Below, piece after piece: positions 15,505 through 23,903 of a stretch of DNA of 64,000 bases. A model generated the notes under the pieces. The model was not told the origin of the DNA, ran no database searches, and worked only from the letters and a program-made list of their open reading frames with translations. The first letter of the stretch is position 1; every line of letters begins with the position of its first letter. The DNA is from Candidatus Vecturithrix granuli (GTDB lineage Bacteria > Moduliflexota > Moduliflexia > Moduliflexales > Moduliflexaceae), in the NCBI GenBank assembly GCA_000739535.1, contig DF820464.1:137281-201280 (forward strand). The letters are read 5' to 3'. A program made the translations under genes and the position numbers.

Positions 15505-15618
15505 TTTTAAAGGAGTTGTTATGAGCTAATGCTCGCCCGGCATTATGAAACTACAGGGATTTCACATAACCAGGGATAAAAAATCCTTGCTTATGAGGAA
15601 TCCTTGTAGTTTCATAGG
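15505..15618. repeat. Repeat module with ATG-AGC-TAA word and an inverted repeat before the second permease
   Basis: AAAGGAG-N5-ATG-AGC-TAA at 15510-15529 is a complete ribosome site with a two-codon reading frame. It is followed by an inverted repeat of about 18 bp (ATGAAACTACA... at 15545 with ...TGTAGTTTCAT ending at 15616). The real permease SD and start follow directly. Confidence 0.65.
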
Positions 15619-15625
15619 AAAGGAT

Positions 15626-16480
15626 ATGAGAATACGGATTTCAGCGAGAACGTTGCGCGAGTTTCTCAGCAGCGCAATCATTTATTTGTTAATCGTTCTC
15701 GGTCTTATCTTTATGTTGACGCCCGTGATCTGGCTTTTGTCCACTTCGCTCAAAAGTCGCAGTGAAATGTTTACCTTCCCGCTCCATCTGATCCCCGGCG
15801 AATTTGTCTGGGACAATTATGTGAAAATCTGGAAAGTGATTCCCTTTGGTGCGTACGTCAAAAATAGTGTCGTCATTGCGTTTTATACAACCGTTGTGGC
15901 GCTTCTCTTTTCTACTCTCGCAGCCTATTCTCTCTCGCGTTTTCGATTTCGGCGCAGGACAGGATTTCTGCAATGTATGCTCGTGGCTCAGATGTTTCCC
16001 GCGGTGCTCCTGATTATTCCGATGTTTATTTATGTGAAAAAACTTGGCTTATTAGGCACATTCAGCGGTTTAATGCTGACGTATTTAACCTTTCTTTTGC
16101 CGTTTAGCACCTGGGCCTTAACCAATTTTTTTGATAACATCCCGGTTGATTTAGAGGAGGCCGCTTTGATTGACGGATGCAGCCGCCTGGGCGCAATGGT
16201 ACGGGTCACGCTGCCGGTGTCGCTCCCCGGGCTGATTGCCGTGAGCACGTATTGTTTTCTGACCTCCTGGAATGAGTTCCTGTTTGCACAGACTTTTATG
16301 GGCGCTCAGGAAAAATGGACGATTCCGGTGGGGTTAGCTGCCTTAACCAGTCAATTTGCCTTAGATTGGGGGCTTTTAACAGCAGGGGGCATTATTAGTC
16401 TGGTGCCAGCGATTCTGGTCATGCTGTTTTTACAACGCTATCTTATTGCCGGCTTGATGGCCGGCGCGATCAAAGAATAG
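15626..16480 (+). CDS. ABC sugar transporter permease, MalG/UgpE type
   Basis: Second permease of the sugar importer, 284 aa, six membrane segments. The EAA motif is 'DLEEAALIDGCSRLGAMVRV', preceded by 'WALTNFFDNIPV', typical of MalG relatives. The start ATG 15626 has AGGAAAGG just upstream. An in-frame ATG at 15545 would translate the inverted repeat and is rejected. A gap of 212 bp filled by an inverted-repeat element separates it from the RpiR gene. Confidence 0.87.
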   Translation: MRIRISARTLREFLSSAIIYLLIVLGLIFMLTPVIWLLSTSLKSRSEMFTFPLHLIPGEFVWDNYVKIWKVIPFGAYVKNSVVIAFYTTVVALLFSTLAAYSLSRFRFRRRTGFLQCMLVAQMFPAVLLIIPMFIYVKKLGLLGTFSGLMLTYLTFLLPFSTWALTNFFDNIPVDLEEAALIDGCSRLGAMVRVTLPVSLPGLIAVSTYCFLTSWNEFLFAQTFMGAQEKWTIPVGLAALTSQFALDWGLLTAGGIISLVPAILVMLFLQRYLIAGLMAGAIKE

Positions 16481-16521
16481 AGATTATCGCGAAGAACATC
16501 TTTATGTGACAAAGTCGCCCG

Positions 16522-16681
16522 AATCCCCCTCCTGGGAGGCAGGGCTGTTAAGTTCTCGCGGGGAAAAGCTGTGCCCCCCCCCTTTTATTCCCCCCGCAAG
16601 CGGGGGAAACGGATCGACCTCCCCTGCTTGCGGGGGACTGAGGAGGGAGAACTTCACAGCCCTGCTCCCAGGAGGGGAATT
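16522..16681. repeat. Imperfect long inverted repeat (about 35-bp arms)
   Basis: Arms 16522-16557 and 16647-16681 match at roughly 33 of 36 positions (word CTCCTGGGAG-CAGGGCTGT-AAGTTCTC). The core has its own CCCCGCAAGCGGGG palindromes. No coding capacity. Similar in style to the element at 9725-9972. Confidence 0.75.
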
Positions 16682-16692
16682 GAGGCAATGCC

Positions 16693-17550
16693 ATGGACAA
16701 GGATTTGCGGGGACGCCCGCTTTTCTCAAAAATCAAAAGCTGCTATCCGGCTTTACGCACGGCTGAGAAGAAAGTCGCTGATTATATTCTCCAGCACGGG
16801 GAAGAGGTTACTGAGATGACCGTTACAGAAGTGGCCGAAAGCAGCCAGGTCAGCGACGCGACGGTGGTCAGGTTTTGTCAGAAGATCGGGTATAAGGGGT
16901 TTTATCAAATGAAAATTGCTTTGGCTCAGGATCTCACCCATCCGATGTTCGGATTTCATCCATCGATCTCCCCTGATCATTTCGAAGAGTCAATCCAAAA
17001 TATTTTCACGCTGACACTGACCAACTTAAAAGAAACGGCTTCTTCGATCAATGCGCCCGATGTGAAACAATGCGTGCGCCTGCTCAATACGTGCCAGTCC
17101 ATCTATCTTTTTGCCGCCGGCAATTCCTGTTCGATTGCATCGGATGCGATGTATAAGTTTTCCAGAATCGGGCTGAAGGCCATCCACTCCAATATTCCGG
17201 AGACCCAGGTGGCTCTGGCGCAATTAATGACTGAACAGGATGTGGCCCTGGCGATCTCGCATTCCGGGAGTTCAAAGCTGATTCTGACCTGCCTGGAAAT
17301 TGCGAAAAAACAGCAGGCCAAAATTATATGCATCACAAATTTTGTGAAATCCCCGGTCGGCAAAATCTCCGATTATCACATTACCACAGCCGCGCATGAA
17401 TATATTTTTTATGATGATTCCGTGATTACCCGAATATGTGAAATGGCTGTGGTTGACATGCTCTTCTTTTTATTAGCCGATCTGCGGTTGAACGATTCTT
17501 TAGATCGCTTTCACCGCACAGAAAACGCACTTTCTGATTATAAATTATGA
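16693..17550 (+). CDS. MurR/RpiR-family transcriptional regulator
   Basis: A 285-aa regulator. The N-terminal HTH_6 domain covers residues 1-78 ('ALRTAEKKVADYILQHGEEV', 'TEVAESSQVSDATVVRFCQKIGYKGF'). A C-terminal SIS sugar-phosphate-isomerase-like domain lies at about 125-260 ('IYLFAAGNSCSIASDAMYKF', 'ALAISHSGSSKLILTCLEI'), which in this family senses a sugar phosphate. Position at the end of the sugar cluster suggests it controls the kinase-aldolase-transporter genes. The paired 15-mers at 10192-10237 are candidate operators. A terminator follows. Confidence 0.88.
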   Translation: MDKDLRGRPLFSKIKSCYPALRTAEKKVADYILQHGEEVTEMTVTEVAESSQVSDATVVRFCQKIGYKGFYQMKIALAQDLTHPMFGFHPSISPDHFEESIQNIFTLTLTNLKETASSINAPDVKQCVRLLNTCQSIYLFAAGNSCSIASDAMYKFSRIGLKAIHSNIPETQVALAQLMTEQDVALAISHSGSSKLILTCLEIAKKQQAKIICITNFVKSPVGKISDYHITTAAHEYIFYDDSVITRICEMAVVDMLFFLLADLRLNDSLDRFHRTENALSDYKL

Positions 17551-17558
17551 TAACGATG

Positions 17559-17593
17559 AAAAACCGGGTTTTTTGAAGAAACCCGGTTTTTTT
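17559..17593 (+). terminator. Intrinsic terminator after the RpiR gene
   Basis: Stem AAAAACCGGGTTT / AAACCCGGTTTTT (13 bp) with a 7-nt loop runs into further T residues. It closes the sugar cluster and may also serve the convergent GGDEF-EAL gene. A GAGTGC/GCACTC-bounded repeat (about 17601-17647) follows. Confidence 0.8.
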
Positions 17594-17685
17594 CTGCTCG
17601 GAGTGCGAAAGCTCTGCTTTCGCTGCCAAAGCGGAGCTTTGGCACTCGGGATCGTCGAGAACTTCACTGCCCTGGAGATTGCGGT

Positions 17686-20061
17686 TTATAAAAAATATGT
17701 TCTGTCTCCTGTTTTATGTTGGGGAAGAGTACTGCATAATCTGGCTTCGAATTGATCCGCAGGCATGGGATGTCCAAAATAGAACCCTTGCATCATACGG
17801 CAGCCGTTTCGCGCCAGAAACTGTTGTTGTTCTCTGGTTTCAACCCCTTCGGCGATGGTATCCAGACGTAAATTGTGCGCCATGGCGATGATTGTTTTGA
17901 TAATTTCCTGATCATCTTTATCGGTCGGGGCATCCATCACAAAGGATCGGTCGATCTTTAAAATATCAATCGGCAGGCGTTTCAAGTAGCTTAAGGAAGA
18001 ATACCCGGTGCCAAAGTCATCAATCGAAAAATGAATCCCTTTCGCTCGCAGGATGTGCATCTTGGCGATGGCGTCGTCCGGATTGTCCATGATTCCGCTT
18101 TCGGTCACTTCTAATTTCAGACGATTAGGAGCCAGGTGGGTTTCTGCAAGGACCTGCTCGATCATCTCTGTCAGATCCGGTTCTCTGAATTGCCGGGTCG
18201 AGAGATTCACAGAGATAGAAAAATCAGGATAGCCCATGTCATGCCACTTTTGGGCCTGAGTACATGCTGCCTGGAGTACCCATTTTCCCAGGGGAATAAT
18301 TACCCCTGTTTCTTCAGCGATCGGAATAAATTGAGTCGGACTGATCCACCCCAGATTCGGATGATTCCAGCGTAGCAGCGCTTCCATGCCGATCACCTGG
18401 TTGTTGTGATCGGCGACAGGCTGGTAATAGACCAGAAACTGATCCTGCTGGAGGGCGCAGCGCAGACTATTTTCCAATCGCATACGTTCAAACGCTTTTT
18501 GGTTCATCTCTTCCGTAAAGAAACGATAGCCCTGTCCTTCTTCTTTTGCGGAATACATCGCCATATCAGCATTCTGTAATAATGTTTCGCCATTATCGCC
18601 ATCATTTGGGTAGAGGCTGATGCCGATACTGGCGGTGATATAGAGTTCATGCCCATGAATCGAATAGGGACGCGCAATTTCATCACGAATTTTTTGCGCC
18701 ACTCTGGCCACGTCTGTATAGTCATTGATGGTATTGAGAATGATCGTGAATTCATCGCCGTCGAATCTGAAGATATAATCACTTTTTCGTAAACAGGTGT
18801 GGAGACGATTAGCAATTAATTGGAGCATCTCATCGCCAATGTAATGTCCGAGTGTATCGTTAACGAACTTAAATCGATCCAGATCCAGAAATAAGAGCGC
18901 CCATTGATGCTGCGGGAATCGTCGTTTTTCCAACCCTTCACTTGCCGAGGGAGCCAATTCATAGTGCAGGCGCATGTTAAAGGCCTTACGATTTGGAAGA
19001 CCGGTCAGCGCATCGTGATAGGCAAGAAATTTCATTTCTTCTTCGGTTTTCTTGCGTTCCGTCATATCTTGCATCGTGATGACGCTGCCCTGAAGTTTGC
19101 CGTTGGGATCAAAAAACCCTGCACCACTCAGACTCACTTGTAATGTATTGTTCTCCCTGGTCAAGCGAGTTGTTTCAAGTCCGGCAATTGTGCCGCCTTT
19201 TCTGATCTCCTCGAACAACGCGTGTATCTCAGTCTGGTTCTCAGGTGGAGTAAAATAGAACGATTGTCCTTTACACTCAGCCAACGTCCAGTGAAATATG
19301 CGCGAAAACGCCGGATTCAGATAATCAATCTTGTTTTCCGCATCATAAACAACAATCGGGTCTGGCACCGTTTCCAGAACAATACGATACCTTTCTTCAC
19401 TTTTCCGTAAGGCCTCCTCAATACATAAGTGTTCTGCTATTTTGTGCTGTAACTCACGATTAGTTGTTCTGAGTTCAGTTGTATGCCCTATTACCAGTTC
19501 TTCCAGATGTTGACGATAGGTATTCAATTCTTGCTCTAACTGTTTTCGTTCACTGATATCCTCACAGCTTGTCACTATTCCGCAGGGTTCTCCTCTGGCA
19601 TCTTTCACCACTTCAGACATCACCCTGATGGGAAAAATAGTTTCGTCTTTTTTGAGACCCCATTCCTCTCGGATTAAGCCTTTCCAGGCCTTTATCTGGT
19701 CTAATGAAAGCGGCTTTCGCCGTTCATAAGGCAGGAGTATTTGCATGAGTTGGGCGAGAAGTGCGGCGACCTGATAGCCATAAATGTCTGCCTGGGCTTG
19801 ATTCGCATAGATGATCTTGCCGTCCAAATCTGTAATCAACACCCCGATTTGCATAATCTCAACCGCATTTTCTAACAAACAAAGATAGTGTTCGCTCTGC
19901 TCTGGGTTTGTGTTTTCCTGTTGTTCTTTTCCAGGTGGATAGTATGGTTTTTCAGAGGATTTCGATAAATCCATTGTTTGTATTTCCCCCTTTTCTTCCA
20001 AATTACGTTCAGTTAAACTAGATTTTTCCGAAATGCCCTCTTTAAAGATGTGTTTGAACAT
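17686..20061 (-). CDS. PAS-PAS-GGDEF-EAL cyclic-di-GMP signalling protein
   Basis: A 791-aa cytoplasmic protein with no membrane segment. PAS 1 spans about 60-170, a short coiled coil follows, PAS 2 spans about 220-335, GGDEF about 340-505 and EAL about 520-775. The GGDEF site reads 'RFDGDEF' (first Gly replaced by Asp), so cyclase activity is doubtful. The EAL site is intact ('MEALLRWNHP', 'DDFGTGYSSLSYLKRLP', 'LKIDRSF'), so a c-di-GMP phosphodiesterase is the likely activity. The start is uncertain: ATG 20061 lacks an SD, while in-frame ATG 19974 has AAAAGGGGG upstream. Such enzymes commonly tune pilus motility, and pilus genes lie nearby. Confidence 0.9.
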   Translation of the reverse strand: MFKHIFKEGISEKSSLTERNLEEKGEIQTMDLSKSSEKPYYPPGKEQQENTNPEQSEHYLCLLENAVEIMQIGVLITDLDGKIIYANQAQADIYGYQVAALLAQLMQILLPYERRKPLSLDQIKAWKGLIREEWGLKKDETIFPIRVMSEVVKDARGEPCGIVTSCEDISERKQLEQELNTYRQHLEELVIGHTTELRTTNRELQHKIAEHLCIEEALRKSEERYRIVLETVPDPIVVYDAENKIDYLNPAFSRIFHWTLAECKGQSFYFTPPENQTEIHALFEEIRKGGTIAGLETTRLTRENNTLQVSLSGAGFFDPNGKLQGSVITMQDMTERKKTEEEMKFLAYHDALTGLPNRKAFNMRLHYELAPSASEGLEKRRFPQHQWALLFLDLDRFKFVNDTLGHYIGDEMLQLIANRLHTCLRKSDYIFRFDGDEFTIILNTINDYTDVARVAQKIRDEIARPYSIHGHELYITASIGISLYPNDGDNGETLLQNADMAMYSAKEEGQGYRFFTEEMNQKAFERMRLENSLRCALQQDQFLVYYQPVADHNNQVIGMEALLRWNHPNLGWISPTQFIPIAEETGVIIPLGKWVLQAACTQAQKWHDMGYPDFSISVNLSTRQFREPDLTEMIEQVLAETHLAPNRLKLEVTESGIMDNPDDAIAKMHILRAKGIHFSIDDFGTGYSSLSYLKRLPIDILKIDRSFVMDAPTDKDDQEIIKTIIAMAHNLRLDTIAEGVETREQQQFLARNGCRMMQGFYFGHPMPADQFEARLCSTLPQHKTGDRTYFL

Positions 20062-20327
20062 CTGTTTTAGATGGACTTTGTTATTTTATAAAAGTTTATT
20101 AAAAAGCTATATAAAAGAGAAAAAATAACTAACATTTATATCAAGTTTAATAAACCATCTTTTTTATCCAATATTCGTTTCATACCCAAACTTTTTCAGG
20201 AAAAATGTATTTTTCTCTTGCTCGTTACCGTAACAATAAGAATAAAGAATAGGGATTATCGGAAATAATACGAAACATTTAGTCAGCATCATGATTCATC
20301 ATGGCGTCAGGAATTCAAGGAGATTCG

Positions 20328-20534
20328 ATGAGTGAGCAGAATATTTGTACCATAAAGCTCTCCGCGCCGGAGAGAAAAATTGTTGAGCACGCTTTAGAGA
20401 TAAAAGCCTTGCAATTGCAAGGGGATATACAGGCGTTAGGTGCGGAATTCAGCGATTTGCAGCATGAATTGGAGGAAGAGTTGAAACTGGTGAAAAGCTT
20501 GCAAACGCGCTTACACTACGCGCTAGGCTATTAA
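20328..20534 (+). CDS. Small coiled-coil protein of unknown function
   Basis: A 68-aa soluble protein of no recognised family. Residues 15-62 are a charged heptad-like helix ('LEIKALQLQGDIQALGAEFS', 'LQHELEEELKLVKSLQTRL'). ATG 20328 follows a good AAGGAGA SD, which favours a real gene over the longer in-frame start at 20301. An A+T-rich gap of 266 bp lies between it and the divergent GGDEF-EAL gene. It might be a partner of that gene, but only by position. Confidence 0.6.
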   Translation: MSEQNICTIKLSAPERKIVEHALEIKALQLQGDIQALGAEFSDLQHELEEELKLVKSLQTRLHYALGY

Positions 20535-20601
20535 ATGCCTGGCGCGGAAGGACTCGCTGAAGCGAGAACTACGAACCTATCAGAATTCATCTGGTCATAC
20601 G

Positions 20602-21345
20602 CTAGGGAATCACGAATTCGTTCAGCAAGCGCGTGAGGCCGCCGTTGAAAAGGTTTAAATCAATTGTGGGGTCACTGACGCCGGGTACGCTGCCGGAATC
20701 CGTATATTGCCAGAAATCCCAGTCGTCCCACAATCCTGGATTAGGAGCAATGGCCGGATCGCGCGTATAGTGTGCTAACCAGAAATCGTATTGCGTGACC
20801 GAGACATCTAAGTAATGGGTAAAGTTGCTATAGGTATAGAAGATGGGTTCAACGCCGGTCAGTTGTTTGACAGTGGCCATCCAGCTATGCACCCAATTCG
20901 AGAGTGTTGTTTTGCCTAAAGAGGCCCCGGTTTCCAAATCTAACACCGGTCGGAGATAGCCTTTGCTCAAGAAGGACCTCGCTACATTCACAAAATATGC
21001 GGCTTCCACCCGGGCATCAAGGTTCAAATCCGGGCGAGCATAGTGATACGCGCCCATGAACATTCCGGATTGACGCCCCTGTTCCATATTAGTGCGAAAG
21101 GTTGGGTCGGTCCAGCCCCCTTTGTATCCGTCAGTCGCTTTCACAAACGCAAACACGTAGCCGGCCTTGAGTACCTGCGCCCAATCAATACTTGTATAAT
21201 CATCAATGTTATAGTGCGAAATATCAATGCCTGATAGAGTTAAGCCCTCTACCGGGCCATCGTCGGGGTCAGACGGACTGGAACAACTGACCAGATTCAA
21301 TATCAGTGCAACAAGCAGTATCGTGTAAGTGATGGATGGTTTCAC
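20602..21345 (-). CDS. Glycoside hydrolase family 25 (lysozyme-like) lipoprotein
   Basis: A 247-aa protein starting at GTG 21345 with AGGAG upstream on the minus strand. A hydrophobic signal ends in the lipobox 'LNLVSC', so the mature protein should be lipid-anchored. The GH25 barrel runs from 'LSGIDISHYN' (catalytic-site Asp) through 'YVFAFVKATDGY', 'GAYHYARP' and 'RPVLDLETG' (catalytic Asp/Glu pair) to 'WLAHYT' and 'WDFWQYTDSGSVPG'. Members cleave the MurNAc-GlcNAc bond of peptidoglycan. It lies downstream of the murein/divisome genes on the same strand, fitting cell-wall remodelling. The longer frame to 21558 runs through repeats and is rejected. Confidence 0.88.
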   Translation of the reverse strand: MKPSITYTILLVALILNLVSCSSPSDPDDGPVEGLTLSGIDISHYNIDDYTSIDWAQVLKAGYVFAFVKATDGYKGGWTDPTFRTNMEQGRQSGMFMGAYHYARPDLNLDARVEAAYFVNVARSFLSKGYLRPVLDLETGASLGKTTLSNWVHSWMATVKQLTGVEPIFYTYSNFTHYLDVSVTQYDFWLAHYTRDPAIAPNPGLWDDWDFWQYTDSGSVPGVSDPTIDLNLFNGGLTRLLNEFVIP

Positions 21346-21357
21346 AGAGGCTCCTAT

Positions 21358-21461
21358 GAAAATGTAGCGCGAAACTCCAGTTTCGCGCATTGTTGACAGC
21401 TGCGAAACCGGAGTTTCGCGGTACATTGTATTTTCATTGCGCCAGGTGAGCGTTAACTCAT
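21358..21461. repeat. REP-like module (copy 4) with ATG-AGT-TAA word
   Basis: Seen from the minus strand: ATG-AGT-TAA with AAGGG upstream (21461-21453), then CGCTCACCTGGCGCAATGAAA, then an inverted pair of CGAAACT-CC/GG-AGTTTCG half-units (21367-21418), then CTACATTTTCATAGGAG, the SD of the GH25 gene. Order and junctions match the module at 12895-13020. Confidence 0.8.
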
Positions 21462-21482
21462 GACAACCCTTTTGAAAAAGTT

Positions 21483-21541
21483 GTACCGGCGGACAGCCCT
21501 GTCCGTTGAAACATTCGGCGGACAGGGCTATCCGTCGGTAC
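21483..21541. repeat. Inverted repeat, 23-bp arms
   Basis: Arms 21483-21505 and 21519-21541 match at 21 of 23 positions (word CGGACAGGGCT). It sits between ftsW and the GH25 gene. No T tract, so it is not a typical terminator. Confidence 0.7.
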
Positions 21542-21579
21542 GAATTCGGGACAACCATTCCCAGGAGGAAAACCCAAGC

Positions 21580-22731
21580 TCAACGTGAAAAAGCGGGCTG
21601 ATTAGCAGCCGAAGGGCGCTGACTCCAGCGAAGCTCAGGACAATACCTGGAAATATTCAGCAAGATGCCCATGCTTGTTAAACAGACGATAAGGGATGTG
21701 CCGCCATGACTGATAAATGGCAGGGGCAGCCCTTTGGTGGGCAGGATACCGGTCACGACTCCCAGGTTGATGCCAGCTTGAATACCGATGAGGAGCGTTA
21801 AGCCAAAGGCGACGAAGGTGCCGAAGAGATCAGGAGCGCTGAAGGCGATCAGGATGCCGCGCCAGAGCAGCACGGTAAAGAGCACGATCACGACGATCGC
21901 GCCTAATAATCCCAATTCTTCGCCGATGGTGGAAAAAATAAAATCCGAATAGGGTTCCGGCAGATAAAAAAGCTTTTGTTGACCGCGTCCGAGTCCGACA
22001 CCAGAGATGCCGCCTTTACCAATGGCAATAAGTGATTGAATCAGTTGATAGCCGCTCTTTTTCGGGTCTTCCCAGGGATTTAGAAACCGCAGGATGCGCA
22101 TCTTTTGATACGGATTGGTCCAGGTGAGCAAGCCAATCAGCGGAAGGCTTACCAAAGCGACTTCGAGCAAGTGCACGATGCGCACTCCGGCGATAAACAT
22201 TAACGGAATCACGAGGGCCACGATGTTAATCGCCGTTCCAAGATCCGGCTGGATCACAATGAGCGTAAAGAACAGGCCGAGAATAATTAAGCACGGAATT
22301 ACCGTAAAGGTAAAACTGCGAATTTTATCCTGCTTTTTGACCATGTAATACGAAAAATAGAGGACCAGAATTAATTTTGCCACTTCTGCCGGTTGAAAAG
22401 TACGAAAATTTCCAATGGGCAGCCAACGCCGGGCGTTGTTAATTTTCGCCCCAATCCCGGGAATGAGCGTCAGAACCAGCAAGGCGATAGCAAAGAATAA
22501 TAAGGGAATAATGACGCTAGGCCGACGATAAAACGGATAAGGAATCAACGAAATAATCGTCATGGCTGTGACGCCCACAAGAATCGAAAACAGGTGGCGC
22601 AGTAGAAAATAATGTTCATTCCCTCCGGATTTGGCGTACACCCCGCTACTGCTATACACCATGATCACGCCAAATCCTAATAAAATGAGCACAACTGATA
22701 ACAAGACTTTATCGGATGATCCTTGTTGCAT
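21580..22731 (-). CDS. ftsW: Cell division lipid II polymerase FtsW
   Basis: A SEDS-family membrane glycosyltransferase of 383 aa with about ten membrane segments. It polymerises lipid II at the septum together with FtsI. Diagnostic motifs are 'RWLPIGNFRTFQPAEVAKL', 'YQLIQSLIAIGKGG', 'SDFIFSTIGEELGLLG' and 'LPFISHGGTSLI'. The ATG at 22731 is ten bases after the mraY stop. It is the last gene of the divisome/murein group here. RodA is the alternative, but the context favours FtsW. Confidence 0.93.
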   Translation of the reverse strand: MQQGSSDKVLLSVVLILLGFGVIMVYSSSGVYAKSGGNEHYFLLRHLFSILVGVTAMTIISLIPYPFYRRPSVIIPLLFFAIALLVLTLIPGIGAKINNARRWLPIGNFRTFQPAEVAKLILVLYFSYYMVKKQDKIRSFTFTVIPCLIILGLFFTLIVIQPDLGTAINIVALVIPLMFIAGVRIVHLLEVALVSLPLIGLLTWTNPYQKMRILRFLNPWEDPKKSGYQLIQSLIAIGKGGISGVGLGRGQQKLFYLPEPYSDFIFSTIGEELGLLGAIVVIVLFTVLLWRGILIAFSAPDLFGTFVAFGLTLLIGIQAGINLGVVTGILPTKGLPLPFISHGGTSLIVCLTSMGILLNISRYCPELRWSQRPSAANQPAFSR

Positions 22732-22741
22732 AAGAGGTTTC

Positions 22742-23824
22742 CTATCGTATTTTTAAGGTTGCCAGACTCATCAAAGCCAACAGAATCGAGATAATCCAAA
22801 AGCGCACGATAATCTTGGGTTCTTCCCAGCCCTTCAGTTCAAAATGATGGTGAATCGGGGCCATTTTGAACACACGCTTACCCGTCAGTTTAAAGGAAAC
22901 GACCTGAATAATGACGGATAACGCTTCAATCACAAACAAGCCGCAGATCACGCCTAACAAAATTTCGTGTTTGGTCAGGATGGCGATCGTCCCTAAGGCC
23001 CCGCCGAGCGCGAGGGAGCCAATATCGCCCATAAATACCTGAGCCGGAAAGGTGTTGAACCACAGAAAGCCGAGGCCGGCTCCCAGGATTGACCCGCAAA
23101 AAATGGTCAGTTCCCCTGCGCCCCGAATGTATGCGATATTCAGATAGTCAGCCAGGACAACATTTCCGCTGACATAGGCTAATCCGGCAAACGAGAACGC
23201 CGCGACAATCGAAGGACCAATGGCTAAACCGTCAAGCCCGTCTGTCAGGTTCACGGCATTCGAGGTCGCCGTGATCACAAAAATCACAAAAGGAATATAG
23301 AAAATCTGTAAATTCGGATACAGTTCTTTAAAAAATGGGATGCTGAGAATGGTCATAAAGGCTGCATCATCGTTCAAGTAGATATACAGGCCAATCAGAA
23401 AGGAAATCAGGATTTGACCGGTCAGTTTATATGTGCCGCGTAATCCGAGCGAGCGTTTTTTCACGAGTTTGAGGTAATCATCAATAAAGCCGATAATTCC
23501 GAAGCCTGCGGTTGATAACGTCACAATCCAGATATGTTCATTCCTAAAATCCGCCCACAAAACGGTCGAGACAAACACAGCAATCAAGATTAACAAACCA
23601 CCCATAGTCGGAGTTCCGGCTTTTTGGAAGTGGGTTTTGGGGCCTTCTTCCCGGATATTTTGGCCGACTTTATACTGTCGCAGCCGATCAATCAGCCAGG
23701 GGCCTAAGGCGAAACTGATAATTAAGGCGGTTAAGGTTGCTGAAAAAGTTCGAAACGTAATATATCTAAACACCCGAAAAGCCGGGAATACATCGCGTAG
23801 CGAAAATAACAAATGAAATAACAT
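22742..23824 (-). CDS. mraY: Phospho-N-acetylmuramoyl-pentapeptide-transferase MraY
   Basis: An integral membrane enzyme of 360 aa with about ten segments. It transfers phospho-MurNAc-pentapeptide from UDP to undecaprenyl phosphate, making lipid I. All family signatures are visible: 'GTPTMGGLLIL', 'GFIDDYLKLVKK', 'NAVNLTDGLDGLA', 'FMGDIGSLALGGALG' and 'PIHHHFELKGW'. The gene follows murF after a 76-bp gap holding a perfect 28-bp-stem hairpin. It lies directly before ftsW. Confidence 0.95.
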   Translation of the reverse strand: MLFHLLFSLRDVFPAFRVFRYITFRTFSATLTALIISFALGPWLIDRLRQYKVGQNIREEGPKTHFQKAGTPTMGGLLILIAVFVSTVLWADFRNEHIWIVTLSTAGFGIIGFIDDYLKLVKKRSLGLRGTYKLTGQILISFLIGLYIYLNDDAAFMTILSIPFFKELYPNLQIFYIPFVIFVITATSNAVNLTDGLDGLAIGPSIVAAFSFAGLAYVSGNVVLADYLNIAYIRGAGELTIFCGSILGAGLGFLWFNTFPAQVFMGDIGSLALGGALGTIAILTKHEILLGVICGLFVIEALSVIIQVVSFKLTGKRVFKMAPIHHHFELKGWEEPKIIVRFWIISILLALMSLATLKIR

Positions 23825-23838
23825 TATTTATGCGTGTT

Positions 23839-23903
23839 TAAGCGTTTAAGTGTTTAAGTGTTTGAGTGTTTTTTCCTCAAACACTTAAACACTTAAACGC
23901 TTA
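23839..23903. repeat. Perfect hairpin of tandem GTTTAAGT-type octamers between murF and mraY
   Basis: A 28-bp perfect stem (23839-23866 with 23876-23903) with a 9-nt T-rich loop is built from repeated GTTTAAGT/GTTTAAGC octamers and includes the murF stop codon. A related, less perfect array lies at 28692-28766. Confidence 0.85.

Noticed and set aside
15545-15625. N-terminal extension of the MalG-type permease
   Set aside because: Encoded by an inverted repeat; ATG 15626 has its own SD and the expected length.
21346-21558. N-terminal extension of the GH25 protein
   Set aside because: It runs through REP-like and inverted repeats; GTG 21345 has an SD and starts a good lipoprotein signal.
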